Origin: Candidatus Methanoperedens nitratireducens
GTDB lineage: Archaea; Halobacteriota; Methanosarcinia; Methanosarcinales; Methanoperedenaceae
Reading direction: 5' to 3'
Length of the DNA stretch: 64,000 bases
Assembly: GCF_000685155.1 (NCBI RefSeq)
Contig: NZ_JMIY01000007.1
Coordinates: forward strand, 72,745 to 136,744
The notes beneath the pieces are model-generated. The model was not told the DNA's origin. It ran no database searches and was given only the letters and a program-made list of their open reading frames with translations. Below, piece by piece: positions 27,341 through 35,881 of the stretch. The position numbers and the translations under genes were made by a program. Position 1 is the stretch's first letter. Each line of letters begins with the position of its first letter.

Positions 27341-27715
27341 TTATAACATAATAGCATCATCGAAATTTTTAAAATGATGATCTCCTGTCAATACCTTTAT
27401 CTTTCTGCTCCTAGCGGATGCAAGTATTATTGCATCTGCAAGACCAAAATCAGTGGTCTTAACTTTACTTTCAGCATGTATTTTCGCAGCATCAACTGCA
27501 ATATTTTCATCAAGCAAGACCACAGCACATCTTTTCAATATGAAATCCTTTCTTTCTTCCGCTTTTCCATCGGTTCTAAGAGATTTGGAATATATTTCTG
27601 CGATTACAATCGGAGATGTATATAATTGTAAGTCATCGTCGACGAATCTCCTGACTTTTTCACCCTTAAGAGTTCCCATAAAATATTCCATCCATGCGAA
27701 CGAATCCAGAAACAT
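27341..27715 (-). CDS. vapC: VapC-type PIN-domain toxin ribonuclease
   Basis: 124 aa PIN domain. Acidic residues expected at the metal site are Asp4 (FLDSFAW), Glu40 (VIAEIYSKS), Asp95 (ADAIILASA) and Asp112 or so (LTGDHHFKNF). It starts with the TAATG overlap of the antitoxin stop, a classic translationally coupled toxin-antitoxin pair. VapC toxins cleave tRNA or rRNA when freed from VapB. Confidence 0.9.
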   Translation of the reverse strand: MFLDSFAWMEYFMGTLKGEKVRRFVDDDLQLYTSPIVIAEIYSKSLRTDGKAEERKDFILKRCAVVLLDENIAVDAAKIHAESKVKTTDFGLADAIILASARSRKIKVLTGDHHFKNFDDAIML

Positions 27716-27918
27716 TATAATCTATCCTCATGGTCTCTGAGGTCGGATAAATCAGTCTCAGACATTGTCCCAAAAAGGCTTTTTTTCTCTTTGAAAAGCA
27801 TTTTTATTAAAATTTCATTTATTCTTTCTGATATATTTTTTGCTCCAGCTTCTTTTTTAAGGGTCTGGTAAACGTCTTCTCTTAATTTTATTGTAGTTCG
27901 GACGTATTCTGTCATCAT
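27715..27918 (-). CDS. vapB: VapB-type antitoxin
   Basis: About 67 aa from ATG 27918 (an AGGTG site lies just upstream). The N-terminus (EYVRTTIKLREDVYQTLKKE) is a short DNA-binding domain with one strand and helices, as in archaeal DUF217-type VapB; the acidic C-terminus (SETDLSDLRDHEDRL) would fill the toxin active site. It likely represses its own promoter near 27930-27950, where the palindromic TATGATATCAT occurs. Confidence 0.82.
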   Translation of the reverse strand: MMTEYVRTTIKLREDVYQTLKKEAGAKNISERINEILIKMLFKEKKSLFGTMSETDLSDLRDHEDRL

Positions 27919-28063
27919 TAACACCTAGATATATGATATCATCTACATCAACATAATACTTGTGGTGGGCATCTATAATGCGCGCCTAATTTTCAAGTTT
28001 GAAGAAGTTTTTCCGAGTCTATCATCTTTCTCAAGCATGATGTTAACCGCATGGGAGTCACTA

Positions 28064-28090
28064 CCCCGGATTGCTTCGCAAAATCCGGGG
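28064..28090. repeat. Strong GC hairpin in the VapB / R-M gap
   Basis: CCCCGGATT (28064-28072) pairs with AATCCGGGG (28082-28090), and the loop adds a TTGC/GCAA pair. It lies in an otherwise gene-free 530-nt stretch (27925-28451). The hairpin could be a terminator, or part of the recombination debris at the R-M island edge. Confidence 0.7.
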
Positions 28091-28254
28091 CATCCTGGCT
28101 CGGGTGCATAAGGCCTCTTATCGTTTTTTGTTTTTTAGGCTTTTATTGGCAAAAATGGGCACAAAAATAGTGAGGGTAAAAATTTTCAGTATTTACAATC
28201 CCTAATAACGTGTTGGATATAATATTCCATATTCCTGGTTTTGATTATGAATTC

Positions 28255-28363
28255 ATATAACGGTTGCGTGTATGTGACGTTTTCACCGTAGCGTACTCGC
28301 TGAGGTGAAAATGAGGCGTAGCCCAAGCCGGTATTCCGGCGCAGCATATACACGCTGTTATGT
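28255..28363 (+). repeat. Folded palindromic element resembling an integron attC site
   Basis: Outer arms: ATATAAC (28255-28261) and GTTATGT (28357-28363) are near-complementary and close to the attC core consensus RYYYAAC/GTTRRRY. Inside them GCGTGTAT (28266-28273) pairs exactly with ATACACGC (28348-28355). Inside that are two further stems: TTTTCACC (28280-28287) with GGTGAAAA (28304-28311), extended by AGCG/CGCT, and GCCGG (28327-28331) with CCGGC (28336-28340). The R''-L''...L'-R' order and about 109-nt length fit attC. It follows hsdM in that gene's direction. A structured RNA or a bacterial intergenic repeat are alternatives. Confidence 0.55.
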
Positions 28364-28376
28364 TCAGTGTCCGGCT
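28357..28376 (+). repeat. Left boundary repeat of the second R-M locus (20-nt imperfect inverted repeat)
   Basis: GTTATGTTCAGTGTCCGGCT; its reverse complement matches 35521-35540 at 17 of 20 positions. The two copies sit in inverted orientation 7.1 kb apart, just outside hsdM and hsdR, so they bracket the whole R-M operon. Confidence 0.65.
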
Positions 28377-28385
28377 TTTCTTCCA

Positions 28386-28413
28386 AGTCAAAATACATCT
28401 GTGTATTTTGACT
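28386..28413 (-). terminator. Perfect 12-bp hairpin downstream of hsdM
   Basis: AGTCAAAATACA (28386-28397) pairs with TGTATTTTGACT (28402-28413) around a 4-nt loop, 39 nt beyond the hsdM stop. It is well placed to end the R-M transcript or protect its 3' end, although no U-run follows on the minus strand. Confidence 0.55.
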
Positions 28414-28451
28414 TTCTTCACTTATTCTAAAAATGTGAATGGGATATAGAT

Positions 28452-30059
28452 TCAAGGCAATTTCGACAATCCGAGTTCCACAAGAAATTTATTATGGGCA
28501 TCTTTTGCCTTCGTTATTTTTTCCTCAATTCCAACCAGATCTTTGTTGACTTGATTAATATCAATTAATTTCTCTGCCTCCGCTGTACTCACATACCGCG
28601 AAATGTTCAGATTGTATTCGTTTTTTTCTATTTCTTGCATTGAGACATATCGTGAGTACCGCTTTTCTTCTTTTCGATACTGATATGTATCTATGATTTT
28701 ATCAATGTGCTCATCTGAAAGAAAATTCTGCCGTTTGCCTTTTTCAAAGTATTCGCTGGCGTTGATAAATAAAACATCATCAAACTTTTTACATTTTTTC
28801 AGGACAAGAATGCAAACCGGAATACCTGTAGAAAAGAAAAGATTTGCCGGTAAACCTATAACTGTATCGATATTGCCATCTTTCAATAATTTTGTTCGTA
28901 TTCGTTCTTCGACTCCGCCACGGAAAAGAACGCCATGGGGCAGGATAATTGCCATGGTGCCTTCATCGCTTAAAAAATGAAAGCCGTGCAACAAAAAGGC
29001 AAAGTCGGCAGCAGACTTAGGCGCGAGACCGTAGCTTTTAAAACGGAAATCTTCTCCCAAAGCATCATTTGGTTCCCAGCGATAACTAAAGGGAGGATTG
29101 GCAACAACGGCATCACACTCAAGTTTTTTAGCCGGATTCATTTCATTGAGAATATCCCAGTCATTGAGCAGTGAATCCCCATGGTGTATTTGAAACTCGG
29201 AATCTTTCAATCCATGGAGCAGCATGTTCATTCGTGCAAGGTTGTAAGTAGTAATATTTTTTTCCTGACCGTAAATCTGCCCGATACTGTTGGGTCCAAG
29301 CTGTTTCCTTACATTTAAAAGTAGTGAACCTGAACCACAGGCGAAATCGAGAAGGTTTTTCAGCTTTTTCTTTTTACCAGAACTTGGATTTTGACTATCC
29401 AGGGTGACAATTTTCGACAAAATGGTTGAAATCTGCTGTGGTGTGTAAAACTCTCCGGCTTTTTTACCTGAACCAGCAGCAAACTGTCCAATCAGATATT
29501 CATAGGCATAGCCTAAAATATCACTCTCGGTAGAAAACTTAGAAAGCCCTTCGGCAATTTTGCTTACAATCGTACAAAGTTTTGTGTTACGGGCAGAGTA
29601 ATTTTTCCCGAGTTTTTCAGAGTCCAGATTGATTTCCGAAAATAGACCCTGAAAAGTACTTTCAAAAGAGTCATTTTCAACATGTTTAAATCCGGCTTGC
29701 AAGGTTTTTAAGAGGTCATCGCTTTGGGTTCTTGCCAGCTCGTATATACTACTCCAGAGATATTCAGGTTTGATAATATAATGAACTTTACGTCTCATCT
29801 GTTTTTCAAATACCATCGTATCTTCTTTGTTTGCTTCATACCAGACAGAAAGGGGTGTCCTTCTGTCGTCTTCGTTCAGCTTCGGGTAATCCTTTCCAAG
29901 CTCTTTTTCAGCTGCAACTTCATAGTTGTCTGAAAGGTAGCGTAGAAAAAGAAAAGAGAGCATATAATCCCGGAAGTCATCGGCGTTCATAGCACCGCGT
30001 AGTTGGTCGGCGATATTCCAGAGAGTAACGCCCAGTTGTTTTTGCATTGCATCATTCAT
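28452..30059 (-). CDS. hsdM: Type I R-M DNA methyltransferase HsdM
   Basis: 535 aa, full length. An N-terminal helical domain (residues 1-160, NIADQLRGAMNADDFRDYML) precedes the SAM-binding motif I (LLDFACGSGSLL, about 238-249) and the catalytic NPPF motif IV (about 320-323), so N6-adenine methylation is expected. FYTPQQIS is the family hallmark upstream of motif I. It follows the anticodon-nuclease gene by 3 nt and is last in the operon. Methylation also protects against its own HsdR and, in Prr-type systems, the complex keeps the nuclease silent. Confidence 0.96.
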   Translation of the reverse strand: MNDAMQKQLGVTLWNIADQLRGAMNADDFRDYMLSFLFLRYLSDNYEVAAEKELGKDYPKLNEDDRRTPLSVWYEANKEDTMVFEKQMRRKVHYIIKPEYLWSSIYELARTQSDDLLKTLQAGFKHVENDSFESTFQGLFSEINLDSEKLGKNYSARNTKLCTIVSKIAEGLSKFSTESDILGYAYEYLIGQFAAGSGKKAGEFYTPQQISTILSKIVTLDSQNPSSGKKKKLKNLLDFACGSGSLLLNVRKQLGPNSIGQIYGQEKNITTYNLARMNMLLHGLKDSEFQIHHGDSLLNDWDILNEMNPAKKLECDAVVANPPFSYRWEPNDALGEDFRFKSYGLAPKSAADFAFLLHGFHFLSDEGTMAIILPHGVLFRGGVEERIRTKLLKDGNIDTVIGLPANLFFSTGIPVCILVLKKCKKFDDVLFINASEYFEKGKRQNFLSDEHIDKIIDTYQYRKEEKRYSRYVSMQEIEKNEYNLNISRYVSTAEAEKLIDINQVNKDLVGIEEKITKAKDAHNKFLVELGLSKLP

Positions 30060-30062
30060 TGT

Positions 30063-31199
30063 TTAAGTCCTCTTTTGGGGAAATAATTCAGGATTAAATC
30101 GGTAATTTGCCATGAAATCATTCAGTATTTTTTTGAAATACTCCTTGTTGTCATCAAGCATCTCTTTTGGTTCAAACAAAGAGTAATTTCCATGGCTTAA
30201 AAGATTTACCAGCCTTGTATGTATGGTTCCGTCCAGATCATCGCTATCTTGCTTAATACATGAGGAAAAATTGTTAAAACCGTGAAATGTAGCGGTTTTT
30301 TCAAGGACATTTCTCAGAATATTAAAATGATAAGTATATAACTTCCCTGATTCGGCTACTTCGCTTAGTTCTTTTAAAAGAGCCACGTGGTGAAAGAATG
30401 GGGTATCACCAGTATTGCGGATTGAATACTCACTGCTTTTATTTGTGCTCAGAAAATATTTTTCTGCATTTTTTAGTTCATTGTACATGACATTAAAGAA
30501 AAGCGCATGGTGCGTTGAGATGACCGTTTTTATATCACTTTGTTTCTTGAGTAGTTGGGCAAGGTGGCTGGCGACAGCAATAGCGTTATTGTCGTCCAGA
30601 GATGAGATAGGGTCATCAATGTAGATGTATTTGACCCAAGTATAAGCCTCCTGCTTATCAATTGCAAGCTGGGCAACAGCGAGGAAAAAACACCAGACAA
30701 AGATATTCTCTTCTCCACGAGATATTTTTATATGCTCTATTTTTTTCGTTACATCATCTTTTCTTATATCTCGGGAAAAGCTGACACTCCAGGCGTCATA
30801 GTCAATAGAAAAATCGAAATCGGCATATCTGCTTAAAAATGGACGAATGCGGCTTTCCATTTCCAGTTCTCGCAGTCCCTTGAAAAAGCTGGAATCTCTA
30901 TTCAGTTGCAAAACTCTTTGTGTATCATTTTCTAAATCATTATCCCAGGTAAACAGGTCTTCGGTAAAGGCATTGTAGTACAGTGTATCTGAGGTAGTTT
31001 CTTCGGCACTCAAAGAATTTCCGCCTTCATCTGTCAAATTTGCCGTTCTTTTGCCTAAATCCTTGAATGCACTTGAAAGCCGGGTTTTACCGGTTCCATT
31101 ATAGGCAAAAACAAGAATGTACTTCTTGTTTGCAAGCGTATCTCTTAAATGCGTTGCCAGTGATTTTAAACTTTCAAAGCTGGTCAAATCCGTACTCAT
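30063..31199 (-). CDS. PrrC-like tRNA anticodon nuclease (ABC-ATPase plus HEPN-type RNase region)
   Basis: 378 aa. ABC-type ATPase: Walker A AYNGTGKTRLS (about 32-42), signature ISRGEEN (159-165), Walker B YIYIDDPISSLDD (191-203), switch H230. The C-terminal third has Arg296-x3-Glu300 and His336 (in NLLSHGNYS), the same order and near-same spacing as the Arg-Glu-His triad of E. coli PrrC, and total length is close to PrrC's. It is embedded between hsdS (4-nt overlap) and hsdM, as prrC is embedded in its R-M locus. Expected role: held inactive by the R-M complex and released when a phage inhibitor disables it, then cutting a tRNA anticodon loop. Activity and target tRNA are inferred. RloC is less likely because no long coiled coil is present. 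Confidence 0.8.
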   Translation of the reverse strand: MSTDLTSFESLKSLATHLRDTLANKKYILVFAYNGTGKTRLSSAFKDLGKRTANLTDEGGNSLSAEETTSDTLYYNAFTEDLFTWDNDLENDTQRVLQLNRDSSFFKGLRELEMESRIRPFLSRYADFDFSIDYDAWSVSFSRDIRKDDVTKKIEHIKISRGEENIFVWCFFLAVAQLAIDKQEAYTWVKYIYIDDPISSLDDNNAIAVASHLAQLLKKQSDIKTVISTHHALFFNVMYNELKNAEKYFLSTNKSSEYSIRNTGDTPFFHHVALLKELSEVAESGKLYTYHFNILRNVLEKTATFHGFNNFSSCIKQDSDDLDGTIHTRLVNLLSHGNYSLFEPKEMLDDNKEYFKKILNDFMANYRFNPELFPQKRT

Positions 31200-32458
31200 A
31201 CGCTCACCTCATCGGTAGACGGAAAAAGCCCCTGCATCAGCCCTTTTTTATGAGTTTTGTAGGCTTCCAGCTTTTGGATTTCGGCGGTGATGAGCTCATC
31301 GAGAGAAGAGAGACAATCAGCGATTTTTTGTTGTTCTTCTGGTTTAGGTACCACCATTGGTAAATTTTTTAAATCATCAATGCCGATCCGTTTTCTAGTA
31401 GAACCTGTTGCTGTCTTTTCTACTAACGCTCGAAATTGAATGGAGTTAATTAGCGTATATATGAAATATTTGCTATAGGCTTTTTCGTCAACGACTAACC
31501 GTATTCCATCTGAACACATTACGTATCGCGCATGTTTATACGGTATCAAGCAAGCCCTACCTACGGGATCACCCATTTTGGATAATATAATTTCACCGGG
31601 GTAAATGTTATTGGCCAGGAGTTCATCCGCCTTCTCTTCTGATGTGAATATCTTATAATCATCAAAAAATTCAGCATCACCGATATTTTGTAGTTGAATT
31701 ATTCTAATACCATCTGCGACGTAGTCGGAAGATTTTAGGTTTGATCCAAATGGCCCACCAATAAAACTCCATTTAGTTTTTTTATCGGCCACATCAATGA
31801 GCTTCTTCACCTCCCACTCTCCCGCATCCCGAAACTCTGGAAAGCGCAGCCCGGGCACGGTTTCCCCTTCGGCGGGGAAGAGCTGCTGCATCAGCCATTT
31901 CTTATGGTCTTTGTAAGCTTCCAGCTTTTGGGTTTCGGCGGTGATGAGTTCATCGAGGGAAGAGAGGCAATCGGCGATTTTTTGTTGTTCGTGGAGGCTA
32001 GGTAGTGGTATAGGAATAATATCCAGCTTGGCTCTATTGAGCTTTGGTTGAGCCATACCTGTCAGGTAATCTTCCAAATTTATTGCATTTAAATAATTTT
32101 CAACAATAACCTGCGTGAAAGCATATTCAAATTTTAGTACATGGACGTGATTGTTTACCCAGGCTTTACCAGCAATAGAAAAAGCAATAGGATAGGTTCG
32201 CACAACTAGGTTTGCACCATCTTCGGATATACAAAGCAATTCCTCGTCAAAAATAAAGTCTTTTACATAATCTATTACTCCAGAAGCACCATAGTAAGGT
32301 ATATCACCTTTAATTCTGTCTTTCTCGGTTATAGGCACTCTTTTGGAATCCAAGTTTTTGCCTGCTTCACCCAATGGTTTCACCTCCCACTCCCCCGTAT
32401 CCCTAAACTCAGAAAACCTCAGCTTGGGCACCAATGATTTTTCATTCTTCTTATTCAT
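31196..32458 (-). CDS. hsdS: Type I R-M specificity subunit HsdS
   Basis: About 420 aa from ATG 32458, which overlaps the hsdR stop by 8 nt; the longer frame to 32494 is inside hsdR. Two target-recognition domains are each followed by near-identical conserved helices (QQKIADCLSSLDELITAETQ, residues about 165-184, and its copy near 385), the usual twofold repeat. PKLRFSEFRD and LRFPEFRD mark the domain starts. The near-identity of the two halves at DNA level (about 31820-31990 versus 31200-31330) makes half-exchange by recombination possible. Confidence 0.94.
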   Translation of the reverse strand: MNKKNEKSLVPKLRFSEFRDTGEWEVKPLGEAGKNLDSKRVPITEKDRIKGDIPYYGASGVIDYVKDFIFDEELLCISEDGANLVVRTYPIAFSIAGKAWVNNHVHVLKFEYAFTQVIVENYLNAINLEDYLTGMAQPKLNRAKLDIIPIPLPSLHEQQKIADCLSSLDELITAETQKLEAYKDHKKWLMQQLFPAEGETVPGLRFPEFRDAGEWEVKKLIDVADKKTKWSFIGGPFGSNLKSSDYVADGIRIIQLQNIGDAEFFDDYKIFTSEEKADELLANNIYPGEIILSKMGDPVGRACLIPYKHARYVMCSDGIRLVVDEKAYSKYFIYTLINSIQFRALVEKTATGSTRKRIGIDDLKNLPMVVPKPEEQQKIADCLSSLDELITAEIQKLEAYKTHKKGLMQGLFPSTDEVSV

Positions 32459-35447
32459 ACGCACCCAACCCCGCAATCTCACGGCTGCCGGCAAGTTTTT
32501 TCAAGAGTGGAGTCAAATCTTCCATAAGTTCCAGTTCCTTCTTTGTCCGCTCTTTCCAACTCAAATCCAGAGGTGCCATCAAATCACTGAGCTTCTCCCC
32601 ATCAAAGATCATGCGGTCCATGACTTCATCCACAAAAGCCTGTAATGATTCAGGCTCCAGTCCGTGCTTCCCGGCTGCCTCTGCCATTTCTTTAGCGGCT
32701 TTTTCTGCCTTGAATTGCCGGTAGCCCTCTTTTATCTCTTTTTCGTTCAACCCTTCGCCGGCTTTCAGTGTGTTGATATAAGCGATAATATCTTCCCGAT
32801 CCTCCATTAAATTGGTGTTGGAGGCGAGCAGGTTGATCAGCTGTTCCCTGCTCATCTTCTGTTTTTTTGGCCCGCTTTGTGTGTACTTCGATATAAGTTT
32901 TATGATGTAGTCATAGTCAATGAGAGCAGAAGAAAACAGGACAAACTCAAAATCCAGCTGGTCAATATCCGGGTTTGCGCCGATACTTTCCTTGCCCTGC
33001 CGGGACTTTAAACGTTGGGCTGTTTCGATATATGCGCCACGGAAAGCGCGCAGGATATCTTCGGGTATCCTTTCTTCAATTTTAGTGCTGTCTTCTTCAC
33101 TCAGGTCGGTATACTGGTCAAGCTGGGTTTTAAGCCGCTGCACTTCTTTAAACTTATTGATAAACTCGCCCCGTGCCTGATCGCCTTTCAGGTTGTTCAC
33201 CTCTTCAGGTGTACAGAGCAGCCCCTGAGATTCCATGAATTTTTCCAGTTCGCTTACTGCCGTATCAAACTTTTTAACAACCACGGGCGCCGGTTCAACC
33301 AGCCATATTTCTTTTGCCCTTTTGCTATCCTGACCGGAAAAGAGAGCAATGGCATCGTCAACTTCTCTGGTCTGCTGTCTAAAATCGAGTATGTTGCCGT
33401 AAGGTTTTGTGTCATTCAAAATCCGGTTTGTTCTGGAAAAAGCCTGTATCAAACTATGATGCTTCAAGTTTTTATCCACATACAGGGTGTTCAGATATTT
33501 TGAGTCAAAACCAGTTAGCAGCATATCTACAACGATGACCACATCGATTTTATTTTCATGCGGATAGTCGGCATTGGAATACTTTTGATCTTTGATTCTA
33601 TTCTGGACATCCTGATAATACAAATCAAACTGGTTTATGTGGTGGTTTGTGCCGTACTGCTGGTTATAGTCAGCAATAATTGCTTTCAGAGCTTCCTTCT
33701 TTTTATCGGGTTCCTGTTCATTGTCTAACTTTTCCTGAGGAAGGTCTTCCTGAATCTGCTGGACATCTTTATTTCCTTCAGCCGGGGGAGAGAATACGCA
33801 GGTCACATTTAATGGTTTGTATTCTTCATCATTATTCCGACGCTCTGCCTGTATAGCTTTAAAGAGTTCATAATACTCGATAGCGTCATTTATTGAAGCA
33901 GTTGCCAGAATAGCGTTGAATCGCCGTGAGTTTGTAGCATCATTGTGCTTATCCAGTATCGCATCTACAACAGCTTTTTTACTGGTGGCATCGGCAGTTT
34001 TTACTGGTTTTTTACCATCCAGCTTGAAATAATCAATATGAAAACGCAGAACATTGCGGTCATCAATCGCGTGGGTAATGGTGTAGGCGTGCAGTTGTTT
34101 TTCAAAAATATCTTTTGTTGTCTTGTAAGAAGACAGAGTACCGTCAATTTGCTTATAGATCGCATTTTCTTCAAAAATGGGTGTTCCGGTAAATCCAAAA
34201 AGCTGCGCTTTTGGAAAAAACTCTTTGATATATTTATGGTTATCACCAAACTGTGAGCGGTGACATTCATCAAAAATGATGACAATCCTTTTATCACGAA
34301 GAGGCTCTAATCGTTCTTTATAGGTCAGTTTGCCTTTTTGCTTGCTGTTTTTGTTTCTTTTACTGTTTTCATCAAGGGCAAGCCCCAATTTCTGGATGGT
34401 GCTCACAATAACTTTATCGCTATAATCTTCTGATAACAGCCGTTGAACCAGAGTTTCCGTATTGGTATTTTCTTCAACGCATCCCTCCTGAAACTTGTTG
34501 AACTCCTCCCGGGTTTGCTTGTCCAGGTCTTTTCGGTCAACAACAAATAAACACTTTTCAATGTCGGGATTGTCTTTTAAAAGTGTCGAAGTTTTAAAAG
34601 AAGTAAGGGTTTTTCCGCTGCCCGTGGTGTGCCAGATATAACCATTACCGCGGTTTTGATGGATACAGTCCATAATTGCTTTAACCGCATAGATTTGATA
34701 TGGACGCATGATCATTAATTTTTGCTCGCTAACCACAAGTACCATATACTTGCTGATCATTTGCCCCAGAGTGCATTTTGCGAGAAATTTTTCGGCGAAC
34801 TCATGTAAATGGGTGATTTTCTTGTTTGCTTCATCGGCTAACTGATAAATAGGAAGAAATCTTTCATCCGCATTAAAGCTGAAATGGTCTTTATGATTGT
34901 TAGAGAAGTAGTAGGTATTGCTTTCGTTGCTGACAATAAAAAGCTGCATAAAACAAAGCAGTGAGTTAGTAAAGCCGTTGCCCGGATCGTTTTTATATTC
35001 AACAATCTGCTCCATCGCCCGCTTTGGTGTTACTTGCAGGGTTTTAAGTTCAATTTGAACAACCGGCACGCCATTAATGAGTATGATGACATCGTAACGA
35101 TGATGACTATTATCAGTATTTATTCGTAGTTGGTTAATGACTTCAAATTCGTTTTTGCACCAGTCCTTGATATTGACCAGGGTGTATTGCAGTGGCGTAT
35201 CATCATCCCGGCGAAAGGTATTTATTTCCCGTAAGGTTTTTGCTGCCGTGAATACATCGGCAGTAATAATTTCATCCCTAAGCCGTGCAAATTCTGAATC
35301 ATTCAGATTTACTTTATTGAGTCTTTGAAAGTGCTCTCTGAAATTCGCTTCAAGCGAGGCTTTCTCCCGAATATCATCCCGGTAAGTGTATTTGAGGTCT
35401 TTAAGCTTATTGATTAAAGATTCTTCTATTTGCTTTTCAAATGTCAT
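32451..35447 (-). CDS. hsdR: Type I R-M restriction/translocase subunit HsdR
   Basis: 998 aa, full length. Nuclease residues Asp119, Glu133 and Lys135 (YDVII...QIELKT) are intact. SF2 motor: Walker A GSGKT (276-280), DECHRS (393-398), motif III FTGTPIF, a DMLLTGFDS motif V and an QAFSRTNR motif VI. The C-terminal helical domain (about 780-998) docks on the methyltransferase. First gene of the operon. Unlike the 17.7 kb copy, every catalytic feature is present, so this locus looks functional. Confidence 0.96.
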   Translation of the reverse strand: MTFEKQIEESLINKLKDLKYTYRDDIREKASLEANFREHFQRLNKVNLNDSEFARLRDEIITADVFTAAKTLREINTFRRDDDTPLQYTLVNIKDWCKNEFEVINQLRINTDNSHHRYDVIILINGVPVVQIELKTLQVTPKRAMEQIVEYKNDPGNGFTNSLLCFMQLFIVSNESNTYYFSNNHKDHFSFNADERFLPIYQLADEANKKITHLHEFAEKFLAKCTLGQMISKYMVLVVSEQKLMIMRPYQIYAVKAIMDCIHQNRGNGYIWHTTGSGKTLTSFKTSTLLKDNPDIEKCLFVVDRKDLDKQTREEFNKFQEGCVEENTNTETLVQRLLSEDYSDKVIVSTIQKLGLALDENSKRNKNSKQKGKLTYKERLEPLRDKRIVIIFDECHRSQFGDNHKYIKEFFPKAQLFGFTGTPIFEENAIYKQIDGTLSSYKTTKDIFEKQLHAYTITHAIDDRNVLRFHIDYFKLDGKKPVKTADATSKKAVVDAILDKHNDATNSRRFNAILATASINDAIEYYELFKAIQAERRNNDEEYKPLNVTCVFSPPAEGNKDVQQIQEDLPQEKLDNEQEPDKKKEALKAIIADYNQQYGTNHHINQFDLYYQDVQNRIKDQKYSNADYPHENKIDVVIVVDMLLTGFDSKYLNTLYVDKNLKHHSLIQAFSRTNRILNDTKPYGNILDFRQQTREVDDAIALFSGQDSKRAKEIWLVEPAPVVVKKFDTAVSELEKFMESQGLLCTPEEVNNLKGDQARGEFINKFKEVQRLKTQLDQYTDLSEEDSTKIEERIPEDILRAFRGAYIETAQRLKSRQGKESIGANPDIDQLDFEFVLFSSALIDYDYIIKLISKYTQSGPKKQKMSREQLINLLASNTNLMEDREDIIAYINTLKAGEGLNEKEIKEGYRQFKAEKAAKEMAEAAGKHGLEPESLQAFVDEVMDRMIFDGEKLSDLMAPLDLSWKERTKKELELMEDLTPLLKKLAGSREIAGLGAYE

Positions 35448-35520
35448 TCACATTCACCGTTCAATCCTTCATTCATGTCTTCTTATTCCTCGGGCACGGA
35501 TGGCCGAGATTTATATTTAT

Positions 35521-35540
35521 AGCCGGGCATTGAACATAAT
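35521..35540 (-). repeat. Right boundary repeat of the second R-M locus
   Basis: AGCCGGGCATTGAACATAAT, inverted partner (17/20) of 28357-28376, 74 nt upstream of hsdR. The gap 35448-35625 has no gene. Confidence 0.65.
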
Positions 35541-35543
35541 AAT

Positions 35544-35570
35544 GTATATCCGAACTTACTTCGCATATAC
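35544..35570. repeat. 27-nt near-palindrome GTATATCCGAA-N5-TTCGCATATAC
   Basis: One mismatch in an 11-base arm. It directly follows the boundary repeat. The first 13 bases (GTATATCCGAACT) and the closing ATATAC recur at 46376-46400, also beside an integrase relic. Confidence 0.6.
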
Positions 35571-35625
35571 ATCCCTCTGGTCAACTCCATAATCGTCAAT
35601 CATTTTCATCTCCTACTTTTAACTG

Positions 35626-35790
35626 TTAGCTATCCAGCGGACTTTTTATCTTCACAATATCCCTGTTACTTACATACGTATATATTTCTGTTGTCTTTGA
35701 ACTCTTGTGCCCCAACACCTCCTGGATATACAGCAGGTCAATACCGCATTCAAGTGGATGTGTAGCGAAGCTATGCCTGAGAGCCTGTTT
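35626..35790 (-). pseudogene. C-terminal fragment of a tyrosine recombinase (XerC/D-like integrase)
   Basis: On the minus strand the frame ending at TAA 35626-35628 encodes [19 protein letters not shown], then [20 protein letters not shown] and [16 protein letters not shown]. This holds the catalytic R of LRHSFATH, its H, the LGH histidine and the nucleophile tyrosine (in EIYTYVS). The frame runs into a stop about 11 codons upstream of LRHS, so the rest of the gene is lost, probably by the insertion next door. Confidence 0.85.
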
Positions 35791-35881
35791 TAAAATTCGA
35801 TACACATATCGATTTTACAAAACCAGTTTAAGTGATTTTAAGCCTAATAATCTAACAGTAGCGACATATTTGATATCCATG

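Noticed and set aside
27950-28060. tRNA or small RNA gene in the VapB / R-M gap
   Set aside because: No cloverleaf or T-loop consensus can be drawn; only the GC hairpin at 28064-28090 is clear.
28186-28455. 89-codon minus-strand frame with ATGA overlap after hsdM
   Set aside because: It runs straight through the nested palindromes, boundary repeat and 12-bp hairpin; the product resembles no protein. The structured non-coding explanation is better.
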